Shown here: positions 22,595-34,505 of the stretch, piece after piece
Layout: every line of letters begins with the position of its first letter
How positions within the stretch are numbered: position 1 is the first letter of the stretch
DNA from: Amyelois transitella
Lineage: Eukaryota; Arthropoda; Insecta; Lepidoptera; Pyralidae
Length of the DNA stretch: 64,000 bases
NCBI RefSeq assembly: GCF_032362555.1
Contig: NC_083509.1
Coordinates: forward strand, 3,371,001 to 3,435,000
Direction: 5' to 3'
Position numbers and translations under genes: made by a program
Notes under the pieces: generated by a model
What the model was told of the DNA's origin: nothing
What the model saw: the letters and a program-made list of their open reading frames with translations, nothing else
The model's database searches: none

Positions 22595-23035
22595 CTAAAA
22601 CTATAAAACTGCAAGCGTGTTTGTTTATTCGTCTTTCACGTCGAACCACTGAACCGATTTCCATGAAATTACACGTAGTACATGTAGTGTGAAGTACGGA
22701 AAAGAAAATAGGGTACATTAGACGCAAGTGCCGTGTGGTTCCCGGCACCAATACAAAAAAGAATAGGACCACTCCATCTCTTTCCCATGGATGTCGTAAA
22801 AGGCGACTAAGGGATAGGCTTACAAACTTGAGATTCTTTTTTTAGGCGATAGGCTAGCAACTTGTCACTATTCGAATCTCAATTCTATCTTAAAGCCAAA
22901 TAGCTGAACGTGGCCTATCAGTCCGCTCAGGACTGTTGGCTCTGTCTACCCGGCAAGGGATATAGACGTGATTATATGTATGTATGTATGTAGACGCAAG
23001 TGAAACTGCGGGCGAAATCTAGTATGGCATAAGTA
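22595..23035 (+). repeat. Older dispersed repeat split by a SINE
   Basis: Left part (to about 22730) has words typical of lepidopteran RTE-like 3' repeats (GAACCACTGAACCGATTT). The right part (from 22991) continues with GTGAAACTGCGGGCGAAATC and TAGT. The interruption is the SINE at 22731-22990. Confidence 0.55.
22731..22990 (+). mobile_element. (TATG)n-tailed SINE-like element, full length, 12-bp TSD
   Basis: The best full-length reference copy in the window. Head CCGTGTGGTTCCCGGCACC. Internal GATGTCGTAAAAGGCGACTA, CGAATCTCAATTCTATC (possible B-box-like) and TGTCTACCCGGCAAGGG. 3' end GACGTGATTATATGTATGTA plus TATG repeats. Perfect direct repeats TAGACGCAAGTG at 22719-22730 and 22991-23002 fix both ends, so unit length is about 260 bp. 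It has no open frame and is presumably RNA polymerase III transcribed. Confidence 0.93.
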
Positions 23036-23485
23036 GTCTGTGCATTGGTACTCTCCTTTTCTAATGGAATCCACGTAGCTCACAACTACCACACATGTGC
23101 CCTCCATCGGGTATGTCCTCCACGTGAGCAACCTTTGCCGTTATAGCTTTTACTACCGGCTTTTACCGTTATTAACACTACACAAAGAGGCATTTTTTCA
23201 TGCCCATTCCCAACCCATCTTGTTTATTCATAAGGGCATTTCTATTTTACAATTAACTTTTGATGCAATTTTATGCAAATTTCTTTACGCAGTAATTTGT
23301 GTTATTAAATGCTTCGCATTTATTGTTTCCTCAGAATTTGGATCATAATGTATTTTTTAAGGTATCCTAACTATTTTTTCTCAATGGATAATTAAATAAG
23401 GACAGTGTTTTAACAAGGTTTTGGCATATATGTAAAAAATATAGTAATAACATAATTAACGATATTTTAATTTGCAATTTAACGT

Positions 23486-23541
23486 AACAAGTAGAAAGAT
23501 TTTGTCTCTGCCTACTTTTCCAGGAAATAGGCGTGATTTTA
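23486..23541 (+). mobile_element. RTE-like LINE 3'-end fragment
   Basis: Matches the terminal 55 bp (CTCTGCCTACTTTTCCAGG, AGGCGTGATTTTAATTG); the tail is degenerate. Confidence 0.6.
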
Positions 23542-23739
23542 ATTGTAAGAATTCGCATACTCGTAGGAGCGACTAAAAGTGGGTATGTTACATTATGTCA
23601 GGCACAGAGGCATCAATGCAGTGTATTACCCAAGCTTTTAAATTACTAATTAATTGACATTTTAATTTCCGAAATAGTTTACCTTCCTTGCTATTTTTTT
23701 TTATATACTTCTTGCTCCTGGCTACAGTCTCGTTTATCT

Positions 23740-24040
23740 CTTCATCACTCTGGATAGGTGTTGGAACATGTGAATCTTGGATTGAGTGAGTCAAGAGCTA
23801 CCCTCATCTGGCATCTGCAGCCTTTGCAGGGTAACCTAAACACGTATTGGATCTTAGTAAACATATCCAGTCGCCTGAATGTGCAGGTTTCCTCGCTATG
23901 TTTTTCCTCACCGTAAGAGCATTGATTATTGTTCAAAGTAATGGCTAAGAGAATAGTCATTGGACCGCTGTGGGATTTGAACCTGCGCATAATAGATTTT
24001 AACAGCCCTCACCGATTCGTTCACCGAAGTACTTGTGCAC
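23740..24040 (-). mobile_element. tRNA-headed lepidopteran repeat, second family
   Basis: On the minus strand a tRNA-like head with a B-box-like GGTTCAAATCCCAC (about 23970-23985) is followed by ACGGTGAGGAAAAACATAGC and GAGGAAACCTGCACATTCAG, blocks that recur widely in Lepidoptera (recognised from memory). It differs from the SINE at 13768. Confidence 0.6.
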
Positions 24041-24501
24041 AATACTGAGGTATATTTATACAAACTGGCATCAGATTCATTTAGCATTATAGTAAGATAC
24101 ATTGCGCTCTAAATTTTCATTATCTCGCAGATAACGCCATTCTCTCAAAGTACTTCTTAAATAAAACGACGATAATTTTTCTCCAGTATTAGACCGAGAG
24201 AAGGCTTCCACGAGATCTTTAATCTTCCGGCCGTGAGGGACCAGGCGTCCGATTTATGTGCCCAGACACCATGCAGTCTACTAAATAGGCTTTCAACTTA
24301 ATTAAATTACAAAGTGAAAGATATGTTGTTTTGTCTTGAACAAATAACTAGGCATTGTTGATAACAATACAAATTCTTATAAGACACCATCAAGTTCACA
24401 AGTTTGCACTTACATTAAAATAAAGACGATATTTTTACTTTGTTTTGATTTTTATAAGAAAATCCGTATATGTATTAACGAAGTATATACGAGAATATAT
24501 A

Positions 24502-24544
24502 TATATAGCCTTCTATATATAAATAGTATATAGAAGGCTATATA
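24502..24544. repeat. Perfect 18-bp inverted repeat (hairpin)
   Basis: TATATAGCCTTCTATATA (24502-24519) and its exact reverse complement (24527-24544) enclose a 7-nt loop, in an AT-rich setting. The central GCCTTC/GAAGGC core makes this more than a simple TA-tract palindrome. Confidence 0.85.
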
Positions 24545-25039
24545 GAAGAGATTACATAACTAATAATTTATTATTGCTGTTTATAATATTTTACGTGTAA
24601 TAAATCATAAATGATTTTGAATGTAATGAATATAATAACCAAATTTTTCTCCAAAAAAGTTGTAATTATAAGTAGACAAAGTGTAATGCTTTTAGATACA
24701 TCAACTACTTTAGTTTCAAGCTACACGTTGTTTCAAGATACACAGATGCTTCTAAGTTTAAGAGCAATTTCGGAATTGGCAACCAATCCTCGTAACCTCG
24801 AATTTAAGAGAAACTTTGCGGATATTTTATAACCATTATAGCTATTGAACGTGTAAGTGGATTCAGAGTACAGAGATAGGAACCCATTTTCAATCTATTA
24901 CAATAAAGTGAATGCGATTGTTTATATGTTTGTTGTCTGAAAGCCCAGGCTTTCACATACATCTATAGGACGCAATGAAATTATGGAAAACGTTTTGCTT
25001 TTTTAAAAAGTAAATAAAAAATATACAATTTTAAATGTG
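24545..25039. other. No feature recognised
   Basis: AT-rich; the 73-codon frame at 24611 has no recognisable domain. Confidence 0.45.
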
Positions 25040-25151
25040 AAAGGCTCATAAACTAGCTGTTAAAGGCTAGCAATCTGTTGTGATCATTAAGCCATACAGC
25101 TGAACGTAGCCTTTTAGTCTTTCCAAGACTGCTGGCTTTGTCTACCCCGCA
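25040..25151 (+). mobile_element. SINE-like 3' fragment lacking its tail
   Basis: Family blocks GGCTAGCAATCTGTTG, GCCATACAGCTGAACGTAG and TTGTCTACCCCGCAG are present. It stops before GGGATATAGACGTG and the (TATG)n tail. Confidence 0.75.
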
Positions 25152-26080
25152 GAAAATTATTTCGCAGGTTTCTTATCAAACGAAATTCTATTGGAAAGGA
25201 AAAGTTGGTTTGGTAACGATATATTTTTTCTTTTTTTTTTACTTTTCATTTCAATCACATTCACATACCATTAAGAATTCTTTCCCTATGTGTTTCGTGT
25301 TAAATGAAAAATGGATCGGCCACACTTGCCAATATTTTTACTCTCTGTGGCAGGATGATTGGCAGAGAGAAATGGCCGCGTCCCACTGGGCAGCGACAAA
25401 ATCAAACCTTATTTGAAAACTTTCAAATCGACAGGACCAAGGCGAATACTCGTACTATCTTGGTTCCGGCGGAATTGCTTGGAGACTTAGGGACGTAGAT
25501 TGTAATATTTTATACACAAGTGTAAATCCTCGTTAAACGACCTTACATGTAGAAGTAAATTATATGCTCACTACGTTGGCTGCATACAAGTATGCGTATC
25601 TTTGCTAGTTCAATTCCTACAAGAAGTAATTTTTTACATCATTGTATTAAAAAGAAAAACTATGCAATATAATTTTCTTTTTAATTTTTACTCAATAATT
25701 GCTTTGTTAAATCAAATACATTTTATTAACATTTTAGGACAATGTCGTAATTAATTTATTGTCAGTATCACAAAATGTAGAGAGTGTAAAATAGGATTGG
25801 GTTAGTCTCGCGATTCTTGATTTATTTTTTGATACATATGATAGTTTTTTCATTGCTCCATTTACTGAAGTAATAAAAATAAAATAGGTAATTTATTACT
25901 GGACTAGTTTTCTTAAATTTGAATAATTACTTAACATGGTTTAATAGATTCGTAACAAAAAAAAAAAAAAATAAGCCTTCCATTTAAATAGTAGTCAAGA
26001 CTATTAAACATAGGGTGTACATTAATTTTGCAACTATAATGAGAAAGAGGCAAAAACTTACATGCCAGGGGCCATATAGA
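25152..26080. other. No feature recognised
   Basis: AT-rich spacer, including a 14-base A run near 25960. Nothing supported. Confidence 0.45.
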
Positions 26081-26192
26081 TACATAAAAACATGCCTTTT
26101 ACCTGGAGGGGTAGGCAAAGACTACACTTGCTACTTCCTGCACACTTCTTTGGCTACATCCATATTCTTAACCCCTTCATGCAAGCTCGTTG
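26081..26192 (-). mobile_element. RTE-like LINE 3' fragment
   Basis: On the minus strand: GAGCTTGCATGAAGGGG, GATGTAGCCAAAGAAGTG, AGTCTTTGCCTACCCCTCC and a degraded end. Diverged copy. Confidence 0.75.
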
Positions 26193-26636
26193 GTTTAATG
26201 GGGCGACCCCTGATAAAATGGGATATGGTATAGCTCTGTAGTTTTTTTAATATGGGAGTTGAATAAAAATGATTATGCATGAGATGCAATGCGGAGGCCA
26301 AGTCGCCAGGAGCCGGCACAAAGCTTGTTTGTCGAGCAAGCAGCCAAGTCTGCACTGCATTTACAATTCAGATCGCATCTGACAAACAGGAGCGAATAAA
26401 AATCACTGCTAACTTCAAATTCTTTGTTAAACTGACTCGGAGGTCTTCTTCAAGCCGTTCATTCATTGCTGAGGATTTTGATCGCAGGCCAGGTTGTGGT
26501 TGTTTTGATACTGTCGGATAATGTTTATGTGTTCCTAATTATGTTATGTAATACTTTTATACAATTTACTCATAAAGAAAGATAATTCTTTGCCAGAGAA
26601 ATTAAACGTCTTATTTATTTGCCTTCACCCTTTAGA
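26193..26636. other. No feature recognised
   Basis: The block 26280-26520 is somewhat GC-richer than its surroundings and open in one frame, but no domain or known repeat was recognised. Confidence 0.4.
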
Positions 26637-27137
26637 ATTCTACCCATTCTTATTTTGTATTTTCACTTTAAAGTTGAAGATACACTTTATAAATTACCAA
26701 AAAGTGTTCTTGAAATGAATGATAGAAAATTCAAAAAGTATATTAAAGTTGAGCTTTGTAGGAAAGCCTATTACAGCACGGATGATTATATTAATGATAA
26801 ACATGTGTGGCCCGAGCTGGACATAATGGCCTCTTAAATGCTTGTGTATTTTTGACATGATCTTGACATAATTTGTACAGTATGTACATATTTTATTTTA
26901 TATTTATTTTATTTGACGAAATATTCGTATTGACATAATCAGTTCTACATTCATACATGTTTTTTAATGTAGACAATGTGCATTCGTCCACGATTTAGAT
27001 TTAAGAGATCTATAGTTGTAAATTGACGTAGTTTTTTCCGCCGCTTCTTGTAGTAGTTATTATTAGATTTAAGTTATGTGACGTCAATAAGTGATACCTA
27101 GTATCCAATTTTGAAAATAAATCTATTCTATTCTACT
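26637..27137 (+). mobile_element. Jockey/CR1-like LINE 3' end (pseudo-ORF plus 3' UTR)
   Basis: The frame ending at 26837 encodes a reverse transcriptase C-terminal tail of a type common in lepidopteran LINEs (YKLPKSVLEMNDRKFKKYIK, then KAYYSTDDYINDKHVW). About 300 bp of untranslated sequence follows, ending AATAAATCTATTCTATTCTA, a characteristic short-repeat LINE tail. 5'-truncated and non-functional. Confidence 0.72.
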
Positions 27138-27904
27138 TTATAAAAATTATACCTACATGACATGGTTTGTAAAGTGAAAGTCTTATAAAATGGCTATTTT
27201 ATTTTTAGGGTTCAAAAGGGTTCATACTGTTCATACTGTCACTATATAAATCTCAATGTTGATCTCAATGCTGCCGAAGCGTAAACATAGCCTTTTTAGT
27301 ACTATCCATCTCGTAATGGATAAAGATGTGATATACTTACATATTACTCCAAATATGTAAAAAAAACTCCTTCAAACAACCACAACCCTCAGAAAACTAA
27401 GTTATACCTTGAGAGGGGAACACATTGACAAACTGCGAAACAGTCTTATAACATTTACGAATTTCAGCGAATAATAAATATGGAAAGGATTACGGGGAAA
27501 CTTTCCGATAAACGAATTATAGGAATAATAAATGGAATTTTGTGGGCTTCAGATATCTCACAAAATTTTACTTTTTGTTAAATATGCACAGTTGGTTATC
27601 AGGAACATAGAATTATTCCATTCAATTCTGTGCATAATGTAGTAGACGACTATAGAACAGACACTAATGCGTGAAAATGCGATATGGCCACCTTTCATGC
27701 ATCAAAGGAAAAGCTAAGATATCATTTCCAAGATTAATTCAGGTCAGACAATTGATCATATAAAATTTAGCAAGTCATTGAACAGCATTTAAGGTCACTT
27801 TTAGTGTAGTTTAGTAAGTTTGTTGCCATCGATAAAGAGAACTACATTAACAGGAATCATTCAGATCTTGTATGTCAAATAAAACAAAATATATATTATA
27901 AAAG
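27138..27904. other. No feature recognised
   Basis: AT-rich spacer. A degenerate SINE trace may exist around 27275-27345 (GCGTAAACATAGCC, TAATGGATAAAGATGTGATA). Confidence 0.4.
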
Positions 27905-28172
27905 GACAGACATACATACATACATATGTTCACGTCTATATCCCTTGCGGGGTAGACAGAGCCAACAGTCTTGAAAGGACTGAATGGCCACGTTCAGCTA
28001 TTTGGCTTAATGATAGAATTGAGATTCAAATAGTGACAGGTTGCTAGCCCATCGCCTAAAAAAGAATCTCAAGTTTGTAAGCCTATCCCTTAGTCGCCTT
28101 TAACGACATCCATGGGAAAGAGATGGAGTGGTCCTATTCTTTTTTGTATTGGTGCCGGGAACCACACGGCAC
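27905..28172 (-). mobile_element. (TATG)n-tailed SINE-like element, full length
   Basis: Reverse copy from CATACATACATACATATG to GGGAACCACACGGCAC with all internal blocks well preserved. An 8-bp candidate TSD, TATAAAAG, occurs at about 27897-27904 and 28173-28180. Confidence 0.92.
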
Positions 28173-28659
28173 TATAAAAGCACTTGTTTTGTATTGTTAC
28201 TTTATCAAATGTTTTACAAATAAATCTCTATCTTCATTAATGTACACAATTAAAATTAACTTATCATTTAAAAATGTCTGAATTTAGGTAGTTAAAATAA
28301 TACAACAACTATAAATGATTCAATGTGTGGAATGAGCAACTTCTGTATTTCAAATCTCAAGTGGCATAGTGAAAGCTCGATTTATTTACTGGCGACACAA
28401 AACACAGGAGGCCGGGGGCTTTATGTTTGATATCCAGCGACAAAGAAAAGTCACCTCTTTCGTTTAACCTTTTACACGGGCAAAGGTTAAGTAATTCTCA
28501 TAAATTTGCTTTAAATTTTTTTTCAAGGATAATCTTGTCTTTGTTTACACTACATATTATAAAAAGGTAGATATATATTTTCAAATATAACGATAAAAAT
28601 AAAATATTGTAATTTATTTATTAAAATAAGTCAGTATCCCTTGTCTAAAAAGGAAAAGG
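28173..28659. other. No feature recognised
   Basis: AT-rich spacer downstream of gene A (gene A runs on the minus strand toward it). Confidence 0.5.
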
Positions 28660-28730
28660 ACATGGGATTCTTTTTTAGGCGATGGACTAGCAACCTGTCA
28701 TTATTTGAATCTCAATTCTATCACTAAGCG
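28660..28730 (+). mobile_element. SINE-like internal fragment
   Basis: About 70 bp of the middle of the family: GGGATTCTTTTTTAGGCGAT, GACTAGCAACCTGTCATTAT, CAATTCTATCACTAAGC. Confidence 0.7.
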
Positions 28731-28768
28731 AACTATTTTAACAAACATATAGATATTTTTTTAAACAA

Positions 28769-28774
28769 TTTATT
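28769..28774 (-). terminator. Polyadenylation signal AATAAA of gene A
   Basis: AATAAA on the minus strand starting 7 bp after the gene A stop codon. Very close, so the 3' UTR would be short; another signal further downstream is possible. Confidence 0.5.
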
Positions 28775-28780
28775 AACTAT

Positions 28781-31518
28781 TTAATCTCGAGGTAGATCTT
28801 TCGAAATATCAGCAATAACGTAAGATGCTGCCGTCCAAAAGGCTGCACAATGAATGACGTCATTTATGTTTTGGACATTTAAAGTATCACCGTCACTGTG
28901 GTGATACCAAAAATATCGGGCGTTGTCATTCAGCAGCGACGCTCCAGGTACACCTTTTCTTATAAACATTGTTATGTCTGATCCGGGACCACCACTATTT
29001 GTCATTTTGTCAACTGGAGAAAACAGCTTTAATATTTCTGCTATGATACACCGAGTTGTATTTGAACCAGCTACGTCAAGACCACGCGGCATGAATGTTC
29101 CTTCATCGGATTCCATAATAAAGTTAATATTAGATAGCTCTGATACATGACGTTGCAGATAACCGGCAGCTCCGATCAAACCAGGCTCTTCTGCGGTCCA
29201 TAAAATAGCACGAAGAGTTCGTTTCGGTTTTAAATTCAAACGATTCAAAACTACAGGCGCAAACCAGCTGATCATCATTCCACCACCGTCATCCATAGCT
29301 CCTTGCCCTACATCCCAACTATCTATATGACCGGATACAATTACTACTTTATCAGGATTTTCTTTACCTTTCAAGTCAATGATTGTATTCCTTGACTTCT
29401 TCATATCAAAAGTGCTTGACATTTTCAAAGTCACCACTATTTTCTCACCGCGCTCTTGAAGTCTTCTCATCAAATCAGCATCTTCTAAAGTGATAGCGGC
29501 TGTAGGTATTTTGGTAACGTCATTTTCATAAAACTGAGCTCCAGTGTGGGTGGAGTATATAGAGAATGGTGTTATACTTCTGATCAGGGATGCAACGGCC
29601 CCTTTCTTTGCTGCTCTTGATGCTCCCTGCGTTCTATAAATTGCTGTGTCTCCATAAGTAACATAATGTGCATCAAACAGAATAATTTTTCCTTTGGTTT
29701 CCGTATCGTTAGTTCGGTCCAAATCTTGAAAGCTTTTGATTACAATCACTTCTGCTGTTAAACCCTCCGGCGGAGTGCTGACACTGCTGCCAAGACCAAT
29801 CAGTGCAATATTTTTTTCACGGGGCTTCGTCATTTGTAGTGATTCGTGACCTCTTACCCAGTGTGGTACCTGGAATATTAAATTTTATCCTTAAAGAAGT
29901 TTTCAAAAAACTTATCTTCATTTAAAATACCTGGATCTTACTAAAGTTTTGTCTTAAAATAAATAAATTAATATCTCTAAAATATTCTGGTTTAATCTAG
30001 GCTTTTTTGGAAAACTAGATTATTAGTGGACATTCAATGTTATTTATATTACCGGTAAAGTAAAATAAGGAAAATCTATCATGTACATACATCAACTTCT
30101 TCTGTGGTCACATCTATGAGGCCATGTGACTTGGTAAGGTTGATCATATAGTCTATTGACTTCTCCAAATTCTCCGTGCCTGACACGCGAGCTCCAAACT
30201 TGTCGATAAAATATGTGTACCTGAAACAAGTAAGGTAAGAAAAATAATGTAATCAATAAATTTAATTTAAAAACGTAATATAATCAAAGATTGGGTTAAT
30301 GGCAATTATTCCAATCTCGTGGGAAACAAACTAATTTGCCTTACCTATACAACTTACTTGACAAGACATTTAAAAAAAAAACAATAAATAAGTATTTGCA
30401 CACATATAAACAATAAAAAATATATAGATAAACTATTAAGATCCAGGCTAAGTTCGTTTCTCATCATGCCCTGGTCGGGATTCGAACCCGGGACTTCCAG
30501 TGTGACAGATAGGCGAACTTCCGCTGCGCACAGAGGTCGTTGAAAATAATTCAGATCAGTTTATAATTAAAAAAAGACAGAGATAAAGCGGTCCTTCACG
30601 AATTGAAGTCCACCTGATGGCAGGGTGGTTCATATAAGATAATTACGACACAAAATTCACTTCAAATATTATACAACAGAAGTTATTACTCTTGTTATAC
30701 TCATCATAATAACACATATAAACCTGCCTGCCGTTCCATATCTAATTCTAATATATATAAACGAGCAATTCTTGTATATATATAATCAGGATCTCGGAAA
30801 CGGCTCCAACGATTTTCATAAAAGTACTCGGTTCCCAAGATATATAAACATTTTAAAAACCGCGTTTGAGGAAACTATATCAGCGCCATCTCTGGTAGAC
30901 CGAGCAAAGCTCGGTCAACCGGGTACTTATTTTTAAATTGTGATGCCCAACAGGGTACATATTGTGCCTACTTATGAGCAGTAACTGTTATTCAACGGAT
31001 GTACTATAAGATATGCAATAAAGATTTTAAATTATATTGAATTGTAAGAAACTTTTGGTATCTACTCATACGAGTAATCAATACACGATCTTTTTTATAT
31101 AATTATACACATTACAAAGGAGAAGAGATAAATATGTATTATGTGAAATTATGACATAAAACTAAACTAAGTAAATATGGAAACTTTATGCATCTTATGA
31201 GACATCAAGCCTCTACGTATCAATATTGGGTACGTGTTTATACAATAAATAAAAATAAATGATATTTGTCTAGTTATGCAAAATGAATTATTTGCCAAAT
31301 TTATAGATAGGTACTTACTCCTTATACATTTCCTGTCCTAAACCTTTAGACACAATTTCGTTCATAATCATTTGTGTTACATTTTTATATGCAGCTATTT
31401 CTTCAACTAATTTTTTATCTAAATTACACTGATTATTCACATCACCGTCTATTATTACTTTTGCACTAATGGAATGAATACTACTAAAAGTTAATGTTGT
31501 TAAAAGTATTAAATACAT
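28781..31518 (-). CDS. Gene A: carboxypeptidase Q-like M28 metallopeptidase
   Basis: Three minus-strand exons by eye: 31319-31518 (200 bp), 30091-30220 (130 bp), 28781-29869 (1089 bp), all with GT-AG introns. Total 1419 bp, 472 residues, the usual length for carboxypeptidase Q (PGCP), which releases C-terminal residues from dipeptides using two zinc ions. The signal peptide MYLILLTTLTFSSIHS predicts secretion or lysosomal entry. Zinc and catalytic motifs are present: H291 in SGHIDSWD, GAMDDGGG, WTAEE, MESDEGTF, FWYHHSDGD. Exon 2 reads YFIDKFGARVSGTENL. The start is the first ATG after an arthropod-type TCAGT initiator at 31535-31539. It is head-to-head with gene B about 3 kb away. Intron 1 (30221-31318) holds two repeats. 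Confidence is high for family; a plain aminopeptidase role is less likely. Confidence 0.93.
30410..30542 (-). mobile_element. tRNA-derived SINE, truncated, in gene A intron 1
   Basis: Same family as 13768-14012: B box GGGTTCGAATCCC (minus), GGCATGATGAGAAACG and AGTTTATCTATATA. Much of the 3' body is missing. Same strand as the gene. Confidence 0.8.
30755..30930. repeat. Dispersed repeat in gene A intron 1
   Basis: Contains AAACGAGCAATTCTTGTATA, GGATCTCGGAAACGGCTCC, CAACGATTTTCAT and AGCAAAGCTCGGTCAACCGG. These words recur across insect genomes (from memory); the class is not certain. Confidence 0.5.
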
Positions 31519-31540
31519 TTTTATGTCAACACCAACTGAG

Positions 31541-33344
31541 CATCAGAGTGTGACTACGAGATTTATGTTATCTGTATTTGTTGAACTCTTGTTGTGTGGT
31601 CAAAGGGTAACCTGATAGATACTATGTAACTCTGACATAAAAGAACCAGTTTTTAAGGTACTGTAAGAATAGTCTGTATCTGTCTGGATAAAAATAAATC
31701 TAAAATAGAGAACTCAATTTTAATTTTAGACTAAGAAAAATATATTTGTGAAAGGAAAAACCAATTGTACTAGACAGACGACAGGGGTCTTAGGTATATC
31801 TAATAATCCCAAGTTTTAAAACTTTTTATTGCGTATTTATCCCTTATGCATCAATATTTTTAAAAAATTGCGCTTTCTATTGTTTATTTACACAATCAAA
31901 TAATAACAATGCTGTAGAAGACAGAGTACTCATAAAATCAAAAACTACTGTGAAAGTGCAAACAACGAAAGGTATATTTTCAGATGAAAAGGCGACACAT
32001 TAAATCAATCTACAAGATAGTATGTGGCGATCCTAAGCAAACAGACGGGTAAAAGATCTGGGGGAGCAATGGTTTAATTTAGTACAAATATAAAAAAAGC
32101 AAAGGGATTCTGGTCACGTAGTGTGAAATTTTCGACACAACGTTCACACTATGTGCGTGACTAAATTGCAAATGTGATTCGTAGAATTGAATTACACATT
32201 TTTTTAACTATTGAATGTCGCGCGTTGAGGAAGAAAATCGCTACGGAAAAATGTGGCATTCTAAAAAAAAATTACGTGATTGCATGCTTAGTCGTCACAT
32301 TCGTATTAATCCGAGTGATATTTATACATTATCTGTGTAAAGATTTTTCTATACTTGATACTTGATGGTCGATTAGGCGCCTGTTAAGTTTATTAACTCA
32401 TACTCTAAGACCACCGATCTGCCTTGAGAATTGTTATGATTGTCCGCTTGTGGCTTTAAGGTGGCATTCTGACCTTTAGTAACGTACTTAGTGCCGCCTT
32501 TTGTCTGTACATTTCATATTTAAGTATCTATTGTCCTGTATGTTTTACGGTGCATTAAAATGTGTTAACTAACGAGAAGGCGTCGACGGCTGTGGTCGTT
32601 TATTACTCTACTGAAAAATGAACCTTCTACTGGTTAAAAATCACAACGTAATTAAGTCTATAAGTTTATGGTAGTTTAAATCCTCTAATCGCTTTTACCA
32701 GCAGAGAATATTGACTTTATTGATAACGCTGAGATTAAATGAAATAAACCTGATTTTCTTTAATCAAGTTTCAAAGTTTTAGAAACTCTCATCTGATCCA
32801 AGTACACCGTTAAAAGTTATGAAAATTAAGAAGCAAAGGAAACCATTGTTTGATTCTACGACGCTGTTTTAACTAATTATGGCTGATATCTAATATCTAG
32901 TACCTCCATTTTCTTAAATGGGAGAAGTCGCAATTACTTGTTTCATTGAAATTTCATTGAAGAGTTTTCATAGAATTTTTGTCTACTTGAAAGCAAACAA
33001 AGGATCCAAGGAAAGAATTAATATTATGATATTGACGCTACAGGACGCTACAAAATTTTATTATTAAATTAACGTTAAGTATTTTGACAATCATTTGCCT
33101 TCGCATTGGTTCAAGTGTAGTAGGTTTGCATTGATAAGTATGTGGTATTTATTACGCGACCTCATAAACTTAAAACAGAAAATAACAAAGATTTTGCGAA
33201 GTTAGGAAACATTTCGAAAAGCGGTCTTCCTCCAAGTCATAAGATATCAGATTAAGGTACAGCTAGGAACATGCAAGATGAGCCAGAGTTGATGAAATGA
33301 TATCAATTAATAAGTTTTTATGTAAGTATTAACGGAGGGAACGC
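31541..33344. other. Intergenic region between genes A and B (left part)
   Basis: Contains the gene A promoter. A GATA-type site (AGATAA, minus) lies at 31568-31573, about 50 bp before the A start codon. A bulged hairpin lies at 32113-32161: GTCACG/CGTGAC and TAGTGTGAA/TTCACACTA. No other gene was recognised. Confidence 0.45.
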
Positions 33345-33530
33345 TCGTGGCTCCAACCGCGTAAAACGAAATATCATCATAGTTCCTCCGGGTTAGTAAG
33401 AGTTAGTGAACCCCTAGACCACGTAAAGACACACCTAAATCTACACGCCAAATTTCAAGTTTCTAGACCCAGTGATTTGGGCTGTGTGTTGATATGTAAG
33501 TCAGTCATTCACTTTCTTCTCTTATATATT
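33345..33530 (+). repeat. RTE-like 3' dispersed repeat
   Basis: Words CTCCGGGTTAGTAAGAGTTA, CACGCCAAATTTCAAGTTTC and GATTTGGGCTGTGTGTTGAT, typical of a family of lepidopteran RTE-related 3' repeats. A diverged copy of the same type is at 49975-50160. Confidence 0.5.
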
Positions 33531-34001
33531 TATTCAGATTATGAGAGGGTTTATGTATTTTTCTCTTATTACTTTCTTTTTTACTCTTAACGTGGGGCCA
33601 GCATACGTTAAGAGTAGGTATATTTCTTTCAAATATATAAAATATTTTTATTTAACAGTAACTCGGCTTCCATATAGAAATTAAGCGTACGCGCAAAACA
33701 TGAAAGTAATGAAACGATTATTGAAAAAATAGTAGGTATAGGTACTTATATGTCATGATGTAATTGGACATTTATAATTTTACCTAGGCAAATTTCATAG
33801 TCCTCCCAAAATACTGAAAGTATAGAAAAATTACTGGAATAGCGTAATATTATAATTTTTATATTTACGAGTGAGTAAGTCAGAACGAAGCGTCTCCTGA
33901 TTGATCTCTATGTAGTCTCTTTTTCTCTTTCATGTTAAAAAGGCCGACCGTTTAGAAAGAATATTCAACATCTATCTTGGGTCGTACTTATTTTGATAAG
34001 C
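33531..34001. other. No feature recognised
   Basis: AT-rich spacer upstream of a SINE copy. Confidence 0.45.
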
Positions 34002-34008
34002 GAAAGTA

Positions 34009-34188
34009 GCCGTGTGGTTCCCGGCACTTAATAATAGGATCATTCCAACTCTTTCCCATCGATAGTTTCAATGAATTAAATGCGACTAAGGGACAAGCTA
34101 AGAAACTTGACATTCTTCTTGTAGGCGATCGGCTAGCAACTGTCACTATTTGAGTCTCAATTTTCAATAATGTTGGCTCTGTATGTAT
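34009..34188 (+). mobile_element. SINE-like element, internally deleted, 7-bp TSD
   Basis: Head GCCGTGTGGTTCCCGGCAC, then GGCGATCGGCTAGCAACTGT, then a jump to TGTTGGCTCTGTATGTATG. The stretch holding AGCTGAACGTGGCC and the CCCCGCAAGGG block is missing. Direct repeats GAAAGTA at 34002-34008 and 34189-34195. Confidence 0.82.
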
Positions 34189-34505
34189 GAAAGTATTCAC
34201 TTAGTTACCTCTGTACCACTACGACTTTCACAAAAAAGAGTAGTACGGGAGACCAAACTGCACTTCACCATGTTCTATAACCGCTGTAAGTGATAAGCAC
34301 GTGACATGCTGTGTGTGTTAGATATTGGTTTATAACGCCAATTTTTAATCGATTACATAAACAATAGTTAGATAAGGTAAATCACTTTAATTTAATGATC
34401 CGGTTAACCATGACGGCATATTACTTAGCTTAAATTTTATTGGCACTGGCGTATCTTGACATTATTCGTTCAATAGGTTAATTTCAAATCAATTCCAAAG
34501 TAAAT

